DNA from: Bacteroidia bacterium
Lineage (GTDB): Bacteria > Bacteroidota > Bacteroidia > Bacteroidales > UBA932
Direction: 5' to 3'
Length of the DNA: 54,479 nt
Assembly (NCBI GenBank): GCA_030529945.1
Contig: JAUMVX010000013.1
Span: 1 to 54,479 of the forward strand
Shown here piece after piece: positions 7,327 to 17,193 of this stretch (its first letter is position 1; each line of letters starts with the position of its first letter). The translations under genes were made by a program, and so were the position numbers. Below the pieces are notes generated by a model. That model was given only the letters and a program-made list of their open reading frames with translations, had not been told where the DNA came from and searched no databases.

Positions 7327-9375
7327 TCAACGCCCGAAATAGACCAGCAGTACTGAGATGTCCGAAGGAGAAACGCCGGAAATCCGTGAAGCCTGGCCTA
7401 TGGTCGATGGGCGGTATTTCTTCATCTTCTGTCGGCACTCTATAGTCATTCCGCTCACCTTATCGAAATCGAAATTCTCCGGAATCCTAAGATCTTCCAG
7501 TCTGTGCAGCTTCTCGGCGAGAAGCCGCTCACGATCGATATAGCCGCTATATTTCAGAGAGACTTCCACCGACTCCACTACCTCCTTGCGCTGCATAGCG
7601 TTCAGACCTGCGGCAGCATCTGCGAGCTTTTCCGTCTCAAGCCGACAGGCGCAATTCTGCTTCAAAACTCCTATGGCATCGGCATAGGATGTCCCGACAA
7701 ATCCTGTAGGAAGCTGTTTCTTCTCGAGAATAAAGTCAGCGTATTCATCAAATGTCGGTTCCTTAATTATGTCTGTAGAAAAAGTTCCACGTGGAACATT
7801 CTCCAAAAGAGAAGCAAGTGATATCTCGGGACGAGCTGCTATCTCTGCTATCTTTTTAGAATCTGTAAGAGGAGAAGAACCTACTGACACGAGGTAAGCG
7901 TTTGCCTGATGCGCTGTAAGGTTATGGGACCCCACATAGTCTGAAAGAGCCTTTATCCTATCATACTTCCGCATAGTATAATCATAACGGAATTTGTCTG
8001 CGAGTCCGAGATGGTAAGAGCGGGAAGTAAGGCGTTCGTCAGCATTATCCTGTCTCAAGAGTATTCTGTACTCAGCTCTGGATGTGAACATTCTGTAAGG
8101 TTCATCCACTCCTTTCGTAATGAGGTCGTCTATAAGGACTCCTATGTACGATTCATCACGCGAAAGTACGAATGGCTCCTTTTCGGAAAGCTTGAGATGA
8201 GCATTAATTCCAGCCATAAGTCCTTGAGCAGCAGCTTCTTCGTAGCCTGTAGTCCCGTTTACCTGACCGGCAAGGAAGAGATTCTCCACACATTTGGATT
8301 CCAGAGATGCTCTGAGCTGGGTCGGGTCGAAATAATCGTATTCCACTGCGTAGGCTGGACGGAAGACCTTCAGATTCTCAAGCCCGGAGATGGAGTGCAG
8401 AGCATCCATCTGAACTCCGAGAGGAAGTGAAGAGGAAAAGCCCTGCAGATAATACTCTCCTGTATGACGGCCTTCCGGCTCCAGGAAAAGCTGATGACTG
8501 TCCTTGTCAGGAAAGACTCGGAGTTTATCCTCAATACTCGGACAGTAGCGCGGCCCTTTGCCGTGAATCATACCGGTAAAGAGCGGTGACTCGTCGAAAC
8601 CGCTTCGGAGTATGTCGTGAGTCCTTTCGCAAGTATGGAGAACGAAACAAGGCATCTGCTCTGTCCCGTTCTGGACAGTGGAAAGGTATGGGAGAAATGA
8701 GAACTTCTCGGGAGAGGAATCTCCGGTCTGTACAGGAAGTGCGGAAGTATCTACGGAGCGTATATCGATTCGCGGGGGAGTTCCGGTCTTCATTCGAGAA
8801 GATTCGATCCCCATAGAGACGAGCTGTCCGGTAAGAGAATCAGAGGAAGGCTCCCCTATTCTTCCTCCTTCGAAACTGTGCCTTCCGATAAAAAGCCTGC
8901 CTCCCAGGAAGGTCCCGGCGGTCAGAATAAGCGCTCGAGACTTGAAAATTGCGCCTGTGGTAGTATACACTCCCGCGATTTTTCGATTCTCGAAGAGAAA
9001 AGAAGTTGCAGAATCGACGTAAATATCTAATTTATAATTACTTTCGAGTATTTTTCTCCAGTTTAGAGAAAACTGTATTTTATCACACTGCGCTCGCGGA
9101 CTCCACATCGCCGGCCCCTTGGAGCGGTTTAGCATACGGAACTGCAGGGTGGAGGCGTCGGTCACTATTCCGCTGTATCCTCCGAGAGCATCTATCTCCC
9201 GGACGATCTGACCCTTGGCGATTCCGCCGACTGCAGGATTGCAGGACATCTTGGCAAGCGAAGTCATATCCATAGTGAGGAGCAGAACTGAAGACCCGAG
9301 ACGCGAAGCTGCCATAGCGGCTTCGCACCCGGCGTGCCCTCCCCCGATAACTATGATGTCGTAGGTGGATTTCAT
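7327..9375 (-). CDS. mnmG: tRNA uridine-34 modification enzyme MnmG (GidA)
   Basis: With MnmE it installs the carboxymethylaminomethyl group on U34 of certain tRNAs. FAD-binding motif VIGGGHAGCEAAMAASRLG at the N-terminus, GGIAKGQIVREIDALGG, and the conserved C-terminal tail QASRISGVSPSDISVLLVYFGR. At 682 aa it is ~50 residues longer than the usual ~630; the extra seems to be a segment after SLLENVPRGT in the helical C-terminal domain. Codons for VPRGT form the best parS-like palindrome in the window. ATGA overlap with ybeY shows coupling. Confidence 0.95.
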   Translation of the reverse strand: MKSTYDIIVIGGGHAGCEAAMAASRLGSSVLLLTMDMTSLAKMSCNPAVGGIAKGQIVREIDALGGYSGIVTDASTLQFRMLNRSKGPAMWSPRAQCDKIQFSLNWRKILESNYKLDIYVDSATSFLFENRKIAGVYTTTGAIFKSRALILTAGTFLGGRLFIGRHSFEGGRIGEPSSDSLTGQLVSMGIESSRMKTGTPPRIDIRSVDTSALPVQTGDSSPEKFSFLPYLSTVQNGTEQMPCFVLHTCERTHDILRSGFDESPLFTGMIHGKGPRYCPSIEDKLRVFPDKDSHQLFLEPEGRHTGEYYLQGFSSSLPLGVQMDALHSISGLENLKVFRPAYAVEYDYFDPTQLRASLESKCVENLFLAGQVNGTTGYEEAAAQGLMAGINAHLKLSEKEPFVLSRDESYIGVLIDDLITKGVDEPYRMFTSRAEYRILLRQDNADERLTSRSYHLGLADKFRYDYTMRKYDRIKALSDYVGSHNLTAHQANAYLVSVGSSPLTDSKKIAEIAARPEISLASLLENVPRGTFSTDIIKEPTFDEYADFILEKKQLPTGFVGTSYADAIGVLKQNCACRLETEKLADAAAGLNAMQRKEVVESVEVSLKYSGYIDRERLLAEKLHRLEDLRIPENFDFDKVSGMTIECRQKMKKYRPSTIGQASRISGVSPSDISVLLVYFGR
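7783..7798. promoter_or_regulatory. Candidate parS site in mnmG
   Basis: The 14-base core GTTCCACGTGGAAC (7784-7797) is a perfect palindrome and equals the core of the ParB site TGTTCCACGTGGAACA; 15 of 16 bases match. Genes for mnmG (gidA) lie near parAB and the origin in many bacteria. No parA or parB is in the window. Confidence 0.55.
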
Positions 9376-9797
9376 TTCAGAAGGGATTGTCTCATCGCGA
9401 GATAATAATTCTCCTTTTCGCGCATGGTCTTCTTCTGCTGCTCACTGTGGTCATCGTAGCCTATCAGGTGCAGAAGGCCGTGCACAATGACACGGTTCAG
9501 CTCATCCTCGAACTCGGTACCATAAAAGAGGGCATTCTCTCTGACAGAATCCACACTGATGAAAAGGTCGCCCGAAAGACGGTTCGCCTCGCAGTAGTCG
9601 AAGGTTATGATGTCGGTGAAATAATCGTGCTGAAGGTATTTCAGATTAATCTCCAGAATATAAGGGTCTGAGCAGAAAATGATCGAAATGTCGCCGAGAC
9701 GCTTGATTTCACTTTCCGCGACCATCTTAAGCCAGCGGTTGTTAAGCATCTTATGCTTGAACTGAAAGTCAGTGTCCTGAAGATGATATGTTACCAT
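9372..9797 (-). CDS. ybeY: Endoribonuclease YbeY
   Basis: Zinc-dependent RNase for 16S rRNA 3' maturation and ribosome quality control. The metal motif is HGLLHLIGYDDHS (HxxxHxxGxDH type); also SGDLFISVD and EDELNRVIVHG. An upstream in-frame start at 9890 exists, but the -7 box at 9866-9873 lies downstream of it, so ATG 9797 (MVTYHLQD, 141 aa) is chosen; this matches the usual length. Its stop overlaps the mnmG ATG. Confidence 0.93.
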   Translation of the reverse strand: MVTYHLQDTDFQFKHKMLNNRWLKMVAESEIKRLGDISIIFCSDPYILEINLKYLQHDYFTDIITFDYCEANRLSGDLFISVDSVRENALFYGTEFEDELNRVIVHGLLHLIGYDDHSEQQKKTMREKENYYLAMRQSLLK

Positions 9798-9865
9798 AAT
9801 AAGCTCGATGATTAAAAAAGGCCGGTGCCGACATCCGGTCGTGGCGGGCAGGCCGGTTTGCGGGG

Positions 9866-9873
9866 CAAAGTTA
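9866..9873 (-). promoter_or_regulatory. ybeY-mnmG -7 promoter box
   Basis: Minus-strand TAACTTTG, identical to the ruvA box. It decides the ybeY start. Confidence 0.55.
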
Positions 9874-10010
9874 TGGATTTTGCGTATCAATAGGGATGAA
9901 TTCTATAGAAAAAAGAGAGAAAACGCCTGTAAAGCCTGTATATGTCACATTTGAAAGGGGAAAAATAGGGAAGGTTTGCAGCAAAAATTGTTTTTATTCT
10001 GAAATATTTG

Positions 10011-10018
10011 TACCTTTG
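10011..10018 (+). promoter_or_regulatory. tonB -7 promoter box
   Basis: TACCTTTG fits TAnnTTTG, 32 bases before the ATG; a TTG lies about 20 bases upstream as a possible -33 element. Confidence 0.55.
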
Positions 10019-10050
10019 GGAGCCTTATAGGATATTAAAGATAAAAAGAT

Positions 10051-10743
10051 ATGGAAGTTAAGAAAACAAGTAAAGCAAGTCTCGAGAACAAAAGACTGCT
10101 GTTTGTTGAGATCGGCTTGGTACTTTCGCTTCTGGTAGTCTGGGGTGCATTCTCCTATACCTCGAGCGAGAAAGCAGAGCCCGTACTGCAGGCTGAAACG
10201 GTCGTAGTCGAGGAAGAAGAAATGATTCCTATCACTCAGGAGACCCCTCCACCGCCACCTGAGATCGCCAAGATTCCGGACCTCTCAGACCAGATCGACA
10301 TCGTGGACGATGAGATAGAGGTAGATGATAATCTCTTTATGAACCTCGAGGACGACGCAAATATGGGCGTGGAGATTATGGATTATGTAGAGGAAGTGGA
10401 GGAGGAAGTTGTAGAAGAGGAAGCGATTCCTTTCCAGCTCATCGAGGACAAGCCTATGTTCCAGGGCAAAGACGCGAACTACTTCACCAAATGGGTTAAC
10501 CAGCAGCTCGTATATCCTGAAATCGCGAAGGAAAACGGTGTTCAGGGCCGCGTTACCCTCCAGTTCACCATCAACCCTGACGGTTCGGTAAGCAATATCA
10601 AAGTGCTCCGCGGAGTGGACCCGTCACTGGATAAGGAGGCCGTCCGCGTAGTGGCTATGTCCCCTAAGTGGACTCCAGGAAAGCAGAGAGACCGTGCGGT
10701 AAAGGTTACATACACCTTCCCGGTTATCTTCAAGCTCCAGTAA
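10051..10743 (+). CDS. TonB-family energy transducer
   Basis: 230 aa. Transmits proton-motive force from ExbBD to outer-membrane TonB-dependent receptors. A basic N-terminus is followed by one membrane helix (about residues 14-32), a Pro run (TPPPPPEIAKIPD), a strongly acidic Glu/Asp/Val linker (about 75-130) and the TonB C-terminal domain (VYPEIAKENGVQGRVTLQF...VRVVAMSPKWTPGKQRDRAVKVTYTFPVIF). The acidic linker is typical of Bacteroidota. No exbB/exbD beside it. It ends in a clear terminator. Confidence 0.92.
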   Translation: MEVKKTSKASLENKRLLFVEIGLVLSLLVVWGAFSYTSSEKAEPVLQAETVVVEEEEMIPITQETPPPPPEIAKIPDLSDQIDIVDDEIEVDDNLFMNLEDDANMGVEIMDYVEEVEEEVVEEEAIPFQLIEDKPMFQGKDANYFTKWVNQQLVYPEIAKENGVQGRVTLQFTINPDGSVSNIKVLRGVDPSLDKEAVRVVAMSPKWTPGKQRDRAVKVTYTFPVIFKLQ

Positions 10744-10764
10744 GATAAAGCGAGACTGATAAAG

Positions 10765-10793
10765 AAGGCCGTCCGTCCGGATGGCCTTTTTTT
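10765..10793 (+). terminator. Intrinsic terminator after tonB
   Basis: 10-bp stem (AAGGCCGTCC with GGATGGCCTT, one G-U pair), GTCC loop, then a run of T to 10793. Confidence 0.85.
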
Positions 10794-10836
10794 AGTGAAA
10801 GGAGATAGAGCGCCAAGTCAATACAAACTCTGATAT

Positions 10837-12021
10837 ATGGTAGAAGAAAGACAGGAAAAAGCCGTATTCGTCGGTGTCATAACCCGGAGCGACGATGAGA
10901 GAAAAATAAAGGACTATCTGGACGAACTGGAGTTTCTCGCAGAGACTGCGGGGGCTGTGGGAGACAGGAAGTTCATTCAGAGACTGGACAAGCCGGAGAA
11001 ATCGACCTATATAAGAAGCGGAAAACTTGAGGAGATAGCGCAGTATTGTGAGGAAAATGAGATAAGCTACGTCATTTTCGATGACGAACTCACAGGTATG
11101 CAGCAGAGAAACATAGAGAAGGTCATAAAAAGCGCCCACGTAATCGACAGGACCAGCCTTATCCTGGAGATTTTCGCCCAGAGAGCCCAGACATCCTATG
11201 CGAAAATGCAGGTGGAACTCGCCAGATATAACTATATGCTGCCTCGGCTCGCAGGTATGTGGACCCATCTGGAAAGGCAGAGGGGCGGAGTAGGAACCCG
11301 AGGCGGTATGGGCGAGACCCAGATAGAGATAGATAGACGTATCGTAAAAGAAAGAATTGTCCGCCTTAAAGAGCAGCTGAAGAAAGTGGACAGACAGATG
11401 GCCACACAGAGGGGTAATCGCGGCAGTATGGTACGTCTCGCACTGGTAGGGTATACTAATGTAGGGAAGAGTACACTGATGAATACTCTTGCGAAATCCG
11501 ACGTGATGGCTGAAAACAAGCTCTTCGCCACGCTCGATACTACGGTCAGAAAGGTGGTTATAGAAAACGTCCCGTTCCTTCTGAGTGACACGGTCGGCTT
11601 TATCAGAAAACTGCCTACGCAGCTCATTGAAGCATTCAAGAGCACATTGGACGAAGTCCGCGAAGCTGATATTCTCGTCCACGTAGTGGACATTTCACAC
11701 CCTTATTTCGAAGAGCAGATGCAGGTGGTGGAGAGTACGCTGCGTGAGATCGGAGCGGGCGACAAACCTACCTATGTGGTTTTCAACAAGGTGGACCTGT
11801 ACAAGTCGGAAGAATATGACATCTATTCGCTGGAGCCGAAAGGTAGAGAACATATCACTCTGGAAGAGCTGAAAAACAGCTGGATAGCAGACGAAAAGAG
11901 TCCGTGCATCTTCATATCCGCGACCGGGAAAGTCGGGATTGAAAAACTCCGCAACGATCTCTATAAGATGGTTGCGGAGATTCACGCGGGACGTTATCCC
12001 TTCAATAATTTTCTCTGGTAG
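10837..12021 (+). CDS. hflX: Ribosome-associated GTPase HflX
   Basis: 394 aa. Splits stalled or stressed 70S ribosomes. N-terminal HflX domain, then the glycine-rich linker RGGVGTRGGMGETQIEIDRR (about 149-168), coiled coil, and the G domain: P-loop VGYTNVGKST (204-213), switch II DTVGFIRKLPTQL, NKVD. Convergent with sdhB, only 11 bases between the stops. Confidence 0.95.
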   Translation: MVEERQEKAVFVGVITRSDDERKIKDYLDELEFLAETAGAVGDRKFIQRLDKPEKSTYIRSGKLEEIAQYCEENEISYVIFDDELTGMQQRNIEKVIKSAHVIDRTSLILEIFAQRAQTSYAKMQVELARYNYMLPRLAGMWTHLERQRGGVGTRGGMGETQIEIDRRIVKERIVRLKEQLKKVDRQMATQRGNRGSMVRLALVGYTNVGKSTLMNTLAKSDVMAENKLFATLDTTVRKVVIENVPFLLSDTVGFIRKLPTQLIEAFKSTLDEVREADILVHVVDISHPYFEEQMQVVESTLREIGAGDKPTYVVFNKVDLYKSEEYDIYSLEPKGREHITLEELKNSWIADEKSPCIFISATGKVGIEKLRNDLYKMVAEIHAGRYPFNNFLW

Positions 12022-12032
12022 GGATCATCTCA

Positions 12033-12812
12033 TCAGTCAGAGAACTTGGCTCTGAGGAACTCACGGTTCAGACGGGCTATGTGAGATACGGAGATGCCCT
12101 TAGGACACTCCATCTCGCAGGCACGGGTGTTCGTACAGTTGCCGAATCCGAGCTCGTCCATCTTGGCTACCATAGACTTGGCTCTGCGCTTGGCCTCGAG
12201 ACGTCCCTGAGGCAGAAGTGCGAGGGAGCTGACACGTGCGGCTACAAAGAGCATCGCGGAGCCGTTCTTGCAGGTGGCTACGCAGGCTCCGCAGCCTACA
12301 CAGGCTGCGGCATCCATACTTTCCTCCGCCCTGTCGTGAGGAATGAGAATATTGTTTCCGTCCTGGGCAGCTCCGGTGCGCACGGAAATGAAACCACCGG
12401 CCTGAAGAATCTTATCGAAGGCTCCTCTATCTACCACGAGATCCTTTATTACCGGGAAGGCGGCGCTTCTCCAAGGCTCCACGGTGATGGTGGCTCCGTC
12501 CTTGAAATGACGCATAAAGAGCTGACAAGTGGTTACTTGGCTATCAGGACCGTGTGCGCGTCCGTCTATATAGAGGGAACAGGCACCGCAGATACCCTCG
12601 CGGCAGTCGTGGTCAAATGACACCGGACCGCTGCTCTTACACCCTCTCTCGACCGCTACAGGATCGCAGCCTTCACGTATAAGCTGCTCATTCAGAATAT
12701 CAAGCATCTCGAGGAAAGAAGCGTCTTCCTCTATGCCGCTGACGTGATAAGTCTCGAAATGTCCCTTATCCTTGGCGTTTTTCTGACGCCATATCTTCAA
12801 ATTGAAATCCAT
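12033..12812 (-). CDS. Fumarate reductase/succinate dehydrogenase iron-sulfur subunit
   Basis: 259 aa from the ATG at 12812 (MDFNLKIW); the frame extends further but into the end of the A-subunit gene. Carries electrons between the flavoprotein and the membrane. Three Cys clusters are seen: [11 protein letters not shown] for 2Fe-2[12 protein letters not shown] for 4Fe-4S, and [15 protein letters not shown] for the third cluster. Starts 7 bases after the A-subunit stop. In anaerobic Bacteroidales this complex usually works as fumarate reductase. Confidence 0.93.
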   Translation of the reverse strand: MDFNLKIWRQKNAKDKGHFETYHVSGIEEDASFLEMLDILNEQLIREGCDPVAVERGCKSSGPVSFDHDCREGICGACSLYIDGRAHGPDSQVTTCQLFMRHFKDGATITVEPWRSAAFPVIKDLVVDRGAFDKILQAGGFISVRTGAAQDGNNILIPHDRAEESMDAAACVGCGACVATCKNGSAMLFVAARVSSLALLPQGRLEAKRRAKSMVAKMDELGFGNCTNTRACEMECPKGISVSHIARLNREFLRAKFSD

Positions 12813-12819
12813 CTCCGTA

Positions 12820-14766
12820 TTAGTCTTTGTAGTTTCTTGTCTTAACCTCAATAAATTCGTACTCCAGAGGCTCCTTGTGGAGTTCAGGCTCTACATCCTC
12901 GCCCTTGTACTCCCAGGCCGCTACGTACATATATTCGGCATCGTTTCTCTTAGCCTCACCGTCTTCGGTCTGGCTCTCGACACGGAAATGACCGCCGCAG
13001 GACTCGTCTCTGTTGAGAGCATCGCGGGCCATAAGCTCACCTATTTCGAAGAAATCCTCGAGACGGAGAGCCTTCTCAAGCTCCTGATTGAACTCGAACT
13101 GGGTTCCCGGAACTTTCACGTTATTGTAGAACTCTTTCTTAAGCTCCTTTATCTTGGTGATGGCAGTCTTGAGGCCTTCCTCATCGCGGGCCATTCCGAC
13201 ATACTCCCACATAATGTGGCCGAGTCTCTTGTGGATGGAATCCACAGTCTCTTTGCCGTTTATGGAGAAGAGCCTGTCTATGCGTGCCTGCACGGCATTT
13301 TCTGCCTCATCGAATTCCTTGACATCAGTATTCTGCTTAGGCTCTGAGAACTTGTGTGCGAGGTAGTCGTTTATGGTGACAGGAACTACGAAATAGCCGT
13401 CAGCAAGACCCTGCATAAGGGCGGAAGCGCCGAGACGGTTTCCACCGTGGTCGGAGAAGTTGGCCTCGCCTATGGCATACAGGCCCGGAACTGTGGTCTG
13501 AAGATCGTAATCCACCCAGATGCCTCCCATAGTATAGTGGATGGCAGGGTATATCATCATAGGCTCCTCCCAAGGTGAAGAAGCGGTAATCTTCTCATAC
13601 ATATCGAAGAGGTTTCCGTAACGCTCGGCAACTCTCTTTTTACCCAGACGGTTGATAGCCTCGGAGAAGTCGAGGAACACGGCCTTTCCGCTCTCGTTTA
13701 CACCGTACCCGGCATCACATCTCTCCTTCGCGGCACGCGATGCCACATCGCGCGGAACGAGATTACCGAAAGCAGGATATCTGCGCTCGAGATAGTAGTC
13801 ACGGTCCTGCTCAGGAATCTGTGAAGGCTTTATACTGTGTTCACGGAGTTTCTTTACATCCTCCATCTTCTTCGGAACCCAGATACGGCCGTCATTGCGC
13901 AGGGACTCGGACATAAGGGTGAGTTTGCACTGCTGATCGCCGTGTACAGGGATACAGGTAGGGTGGATCTGCGCGAAGCAAGGATTTGCGAAATAAGCTC
14001 CCTTCTTGTAGCACTGCCAGGCGGCTGAACCGTTGCTGTTCATAGCGTTAGTGGAGAGGAAATAGGTGTTTCCGTAACCTCCTGTGGCTATGATAACTGC
14101 GTGTGCTCCGAATCTCTCGAGCTTGCCGGTGACGAGATTGCGGGCGATGATGCCCTTCGCCTCACCGTTCACCAGAACAAGGTCGAGCATCTCGTGACGA
14201 GGATAGCTTGTCACGGTGCCTGCGGCGATCTGGCGGTTCAGAGCGGCGTAGGCTCCGAGCAGAAGCTGCTGACCGGTTTGTCCGCGGGCATAGAAGGTAC
14301 GGCTTACCTGTACGCCGCCGAATGAACGGTTTGCGAGATAGCCGCCGTATTCGCGGGCGAAAGGAATACCCTGTGCTACGCACTGGTCGATGATCTGGGC
14401 ACTTACTTCAGCCAGACGGTAAACGTTCGCCTCACGTGCACGGTAGTCTCCTCCCTTGATGGTATCATAGAAAAGACGGTAAACTGAATCGTTGTCATTC
14501 TGGTAGTTCTTCGCAGCATTGATGCCGCCCTGTGCGGCAATAGAGTGTGCGCGGCGAGGTGTATCGCTGATACAGAAGACTTTGACATTGTATCCGAGCT
14601 CTCCGAGAGTTGCAGCTGCAGATGCACCGCCAAGTCCGGTACCTACTACGATGATCTCGAGTTTCCTCTTGTTGTTAGGACTGACAAGATGAATTTCTGA
14701 CTTGCGCTTGGTCCATTTTTCGGCAAGCGGTCCGGCAGGAATTTTTGAATTTAATTTATCGGCCAT
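12820..14766 (-). CDS. Fumarate reductase/succinate dehydrogenase flavoprotein subunit
   Basis: 648 aa. Interconverts fumarate and succinate. FAD fold [18 protein letters not shown], the histidyl-FAD region [15 protein letters not shown], substrate-binding [10 protein letters not shown] and the Arg-containing [17 protein letters not shown]. The start is set at ATG 14766 ([18 protein letters not shown]), as in relatives; an in-frame extension to 14832 adds residues of no known match. The cytochrome b subunit gene that normally precedes it is absent; an Ntn-hydrolase gene is there instead. Confidence 0.94.
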   Translation of the reverse strand: MADKLNSKIPAGPLAEKWTKRKSEIHLVSPNNKRKLEIIVVGTGLGGASAAATLGELGYNVKVFCISDTPRRAHSIAAQGGINAAKNYQNDNDSVYRLFYDTIKGGDYRAREANVYRLAEVSAQIIDQCVAQGIPFAREYGGYLANRSFGGVQVSRTFYARGQTGQQLLLGAYAALNRQIAAGTVTSYPRHEMLDLVLVNGEAKGIIARNLVTGKLERFGAHAVIIATGGYGNTYFLSTNAMNSNGSAAWQCYKKGAYFANPCFAQIHPTCIPVHGDQQCKLTLMSESLRNDGRIWVPKKMEDVKKLREHSIKPSQIPEQDRDYYLERRYPAFGNLVPRDVASRAAKERCDAGYGVNESGKAVFLDFSEAINRLGKKRVAERYGNLFDMYEKITASSPWEEPMMIYPAIHYTMGGIWVDYDLQTTVPGLYAIGEANFSDHGGNRLGASALMQGLADGYFVVPVTINDYLAHKFSEPKQNTDVKEFDEAENAVQARIDRLFSINGKETVDSIHKRLGHIMWEYVGMARDEEGLKTAITKIKELKKEFYNNVKVPGTQFEFNQELEKALRLEDFFEIGELMARDALNRDESCGGHFRVESQTEDGEAKRNDAEYMYVAAWEYKGEDVEPELHKEPLEYEFIEVKTRNYKD

Positions 14767-14846
14767 TTTATAGATGTTATGATTGAATTCCAAATTATCC
14801 GCAATTTTAGGCATTTTTAATGAAACGACCAATTCAAACCGCTTAA

Positions 14847-16091
14847 TTATAACATAAATGCGCTGAAACTCTCTTTATACGTTTCGAAGAATATCCCGCA
14901 AAGACGCGAATACTCCTGTAAAAACTCCTGCGGCTGCATATCCCCTCCGGCGAGGCGTCTATGCAGCTCATAGAATGAAGAATCTATCTTCTTCTCGGCC
15001 CGGGTGCAGCAGCGAAGCAGCGGGGGAGTCTCCCCCGTCCCCTTCAGAATATTGTCAAGACGCAGATATCTTTTTCCGTTGCTTAAAGAAAATGTAAAAA
15101 CGAAGTCTTTCTTAATCTGGAGCGCAAGCGAGCATATCTCGGCATTCCCCTCTTCGCCGGAAGCTTTCACATAAGAAGGAAGATAGTCGGAAGCGCAGCA
15201 GACAAGAGGAATCGCGACTGAGCAGGCGGGATACCCCAGAATAGTCCACATAACGCTGAGCGCAGGACTCTCTCCTGCCGCGACACCTTCTATGACTATG
15301 GAAGCCGATGTTATCTTCCTGGGTATGAAATCCTGGTCTATCCCTACCCCCGTGAAAGAAGTCCTGCGTGACAGAACCTTCCAGTCTTTCGCATAGTCGA
15401 GACCTGTCACAGAGTTGCGGTAGGAGCGCGAAAGAGAGTTAAACAAGTCGCTGTGGGAAAGGGAATTCCAGACCTTGGGAGAAGAGCGCAGCTCCGCCAT
15501 AATCGCAGAAGCTGTCTGATAACGTTCATACCCCTTCACATCCTCTCTGCGCCCCCGGAACGAGAAGTTAGTCACCACACGATAACCCGACTCAGACTCA
15601 TTCACGTCATATTTCACCCACGAATCGTTATTCACCTCATAGTAGGCAGCTCCGCCCGCAGCGTCGATGACTCCGAAATTTGCTTCCACACCTATCGGAC
15701 GCGCCAGCGCGTCCAATAATGCTTCGAATTCCACTACGGTCGCGCACTCCCCCAGCGCGCGGTACATCACCTGCCCTTCCCGGTCCATCTGCGAAGAGGG
15801 CACGGGGTCGTCTTTAATATTGTACGAAGCTGTGTTCATTATCGCGAAGCCGGCTTCGTTCAGACCGGTCCAGACTTCGCCTCCCTGCGAGGGAGAATTC
15901 ACCAGGCCTATGAAACTGTACACCGGACCCTTGAAATGCTCTACTCGGTTATTCATTTCGTCAGTGTCACGATGCTTGAGCATCAGAGGGCGTCCATCGG
16001 AGGTAACTCTTCCTGAGATTATCACAGAAGTGCAGCAGAAAGAGGGAACGGCTGCCGCGAGAAGAGCCGCCGTGAGTATAAATTTCTTCAT
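14847..16091 (-). CDS. Secreted Ntn-hydrolase, C45/choloylglycine-hydrolase-like
   Basis: 414 aa. A signal peptide ([19 protein letters not shown]) ends just before Cys20, which would become the N-terminal nucleophile (CTSVIISG). The following [29 protein letters not shown] and [16 protein letters not shown] resemble acyl-transferase/linear-amide hydrolases of the C45/C59 type. It would act in the periplasm on an amide bond; the substrate is unknown. The gene runs on the same strand as ruvB (33-base gap) and precedes the flavoprotein gene. Confidence 0.75.
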   Translation of the reverse strand: MKKFILTAALLAAAVPSFCCTSVIISGRVTSDGRPLMLKHRDTDEMNNRVEHFKGPVYSFIGLVNSPSQGGEVWTGLNEAGFAIMNTASYNIKDDPVPSSQMDREGQVMYRALGECATVVEFEALLDALARPIGVEANFGVIDAAGGAAYYEVNNDSWVKYDVNESESGYRVVTNFSFRGRREDVKGYERYQTASAIMAELRSSPKVWNSLSHSDLFNSLSRSYRNSVTGLDYAKDWKVLSRRTSFTGVGIDQDFIPRKITSASIVIEGVAAGESPALSVMWTILGYPACSVAIPLVCCASDYLPSYVKASGEEGNAEICSLALQIKKDFVFTFSLSNGKRYLRLDNILKGTGETPPLLRCCTRAEKKIDSSFYELHRRLAGGDMQPQEFLQEYSRLCGIFFETYKESFSAFML

Positions 16092-16124
16092 AAGTTATTA
16101 TCCATTAAGAAAGTTCTGGGCAAA

Positions 16125-17177
16125 TCATCCGAAAAGCGTGTCCTCCTTTCCCCGCCTGTTTTCCTCATACAGATTGTCGAGCCCCAAATGGGTGTAGGCG
16201 AGCTCGGTAGCTATGCGCCCCCTCTGAGTGCGCACTATGAAACCTTCCTTTATGAGGTATGGCTCGTAAACCTCTTCGAAAGTTCCCTGGTCCTCGCTGA
16301 TGGCTGTCGCGATGGTGCTCGCCCCGACGGGACCACCCTTGAAACTCGTGATAATGGTACGGAGGATCTTATTGTCTATGGAATCCAGTCCCCGGGTGTC
16401 TATCTTCAGCTTGTCAAGAGCGTAGCGTGTAATCTCCAGATTTATGTGTCCGTCTCCCATCACCTGAGCGAAATCTCGCACGCGCTTGAGCAGGGCGTTC
16501 GCGATACGCGGCGTACCCCGGCTGCGCAGGGCTATCTCCTTGGCGGCCTCGTTGTCTATGGTCACCTTAAGTATGTACGCGCTTCTCTTCACTATCTTTA
16601 CAAGCTCCGCGGAGTCATAGTATTCCAGAGCGCAGGTGATTCCGAAACGTTCGCGAAGTGGGGCGGTCAGGAGTCCGCTTCTGGTGGTCGCTCCCACGAG
16701 AGTGAACGGATTCAGGCTGATGCGCACAGAGCGAGCACCCGGCCCCTTGTCTATCATAATGTCTATGACATAGTCCTCCATAGCCGAGTAGAGATACTCC
16801 TCCACTTCCGGGGAAAGCCTGTGGATTTCGTCTATGAAAAGCACATCTCCCTTCTCAAGCGAGGTCAGAAGTCCGGCCAGGTCTCCCGGCTTGTCGAGAA
16901 CAGGCCCCGAGGTTATCTTCATATTCACCCCCATCTCGTTCGCTATGATATGCGCCAGCGTGGTCTTCCCGAGACCCGGAGGGCCGTGGAACAGAGTATG
17001 GTCGAGAGCCTCCTCCCGGAGTTTTGCCGCTTTTATGTAAACGCTTAAATTTGAGACGATTTCCTTTTGGCCCGTGAAATCTTCGAGTTCCTGCGGCCTG
17101 ATTATTCCGTCCAATTCCTTATCTTTGCTTCCGCTTGTGCTGCGGGGATCGAATTCGGTCATATCGCTGTCGTGCAT
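16125..17177 (-). CDS. ruvB: Holliday junction helicase RuvB
   Basis: 350 aa. Hexameric AAA+ motor for branch migration. Walker [14 protein letters not shown], Walker [10 protein letters not shown], sensor and Arg-finger region [20 protein letters not shown]-terminal winged helix ending [17 protein letters not shown]. The ATG at 17177 lies only a few bases past the predicted transcript start; the ATG at 17162 (MTEFDPRS) is an equally good candidate. Confidence 0.96.
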   Translation of the reverse strand: MHDSDMTEFDPRSTSGSKDKELDGIIRPQELEDFTGQKEIVSNLSVYIKAAKLREEALDHTLFHGPPGLGKTTLAHIIANEMGVNMKITSGPVLDKPGDLAGLLTSLEKGDVLFIDEIHRLSPEVEEYLYSAMEDYVIDIMIDKGPGARSVRISLNPFTLVGATTRSGLLTAPLRERFGITCALEYYDSAELVKIVKRSAYILKVTIDNEAAKEIALRSRGTPRIANALLKRVRDFAQVMGDGHINLEITRYALDKLKIDTRGLDSIDNKILRTIITSFKGGPVGASTIATAISEDQGTFEEVYEPYLIKEGFIVRTQRGRIATELAYTHLGLDNLYEENRRGKEDTLFG

Positions 17178-17185
17178 TTCGGATA

Positions 17186-17193
17186 CAAATATA
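17186..17193 (-). promoter_or_regulatory. ruvB -7 promoter box
   Basis: Minus-strand TATATTTG fits TAnnTTTG. It is at the left edge of the putative origin gap. Confidence 0.5.
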
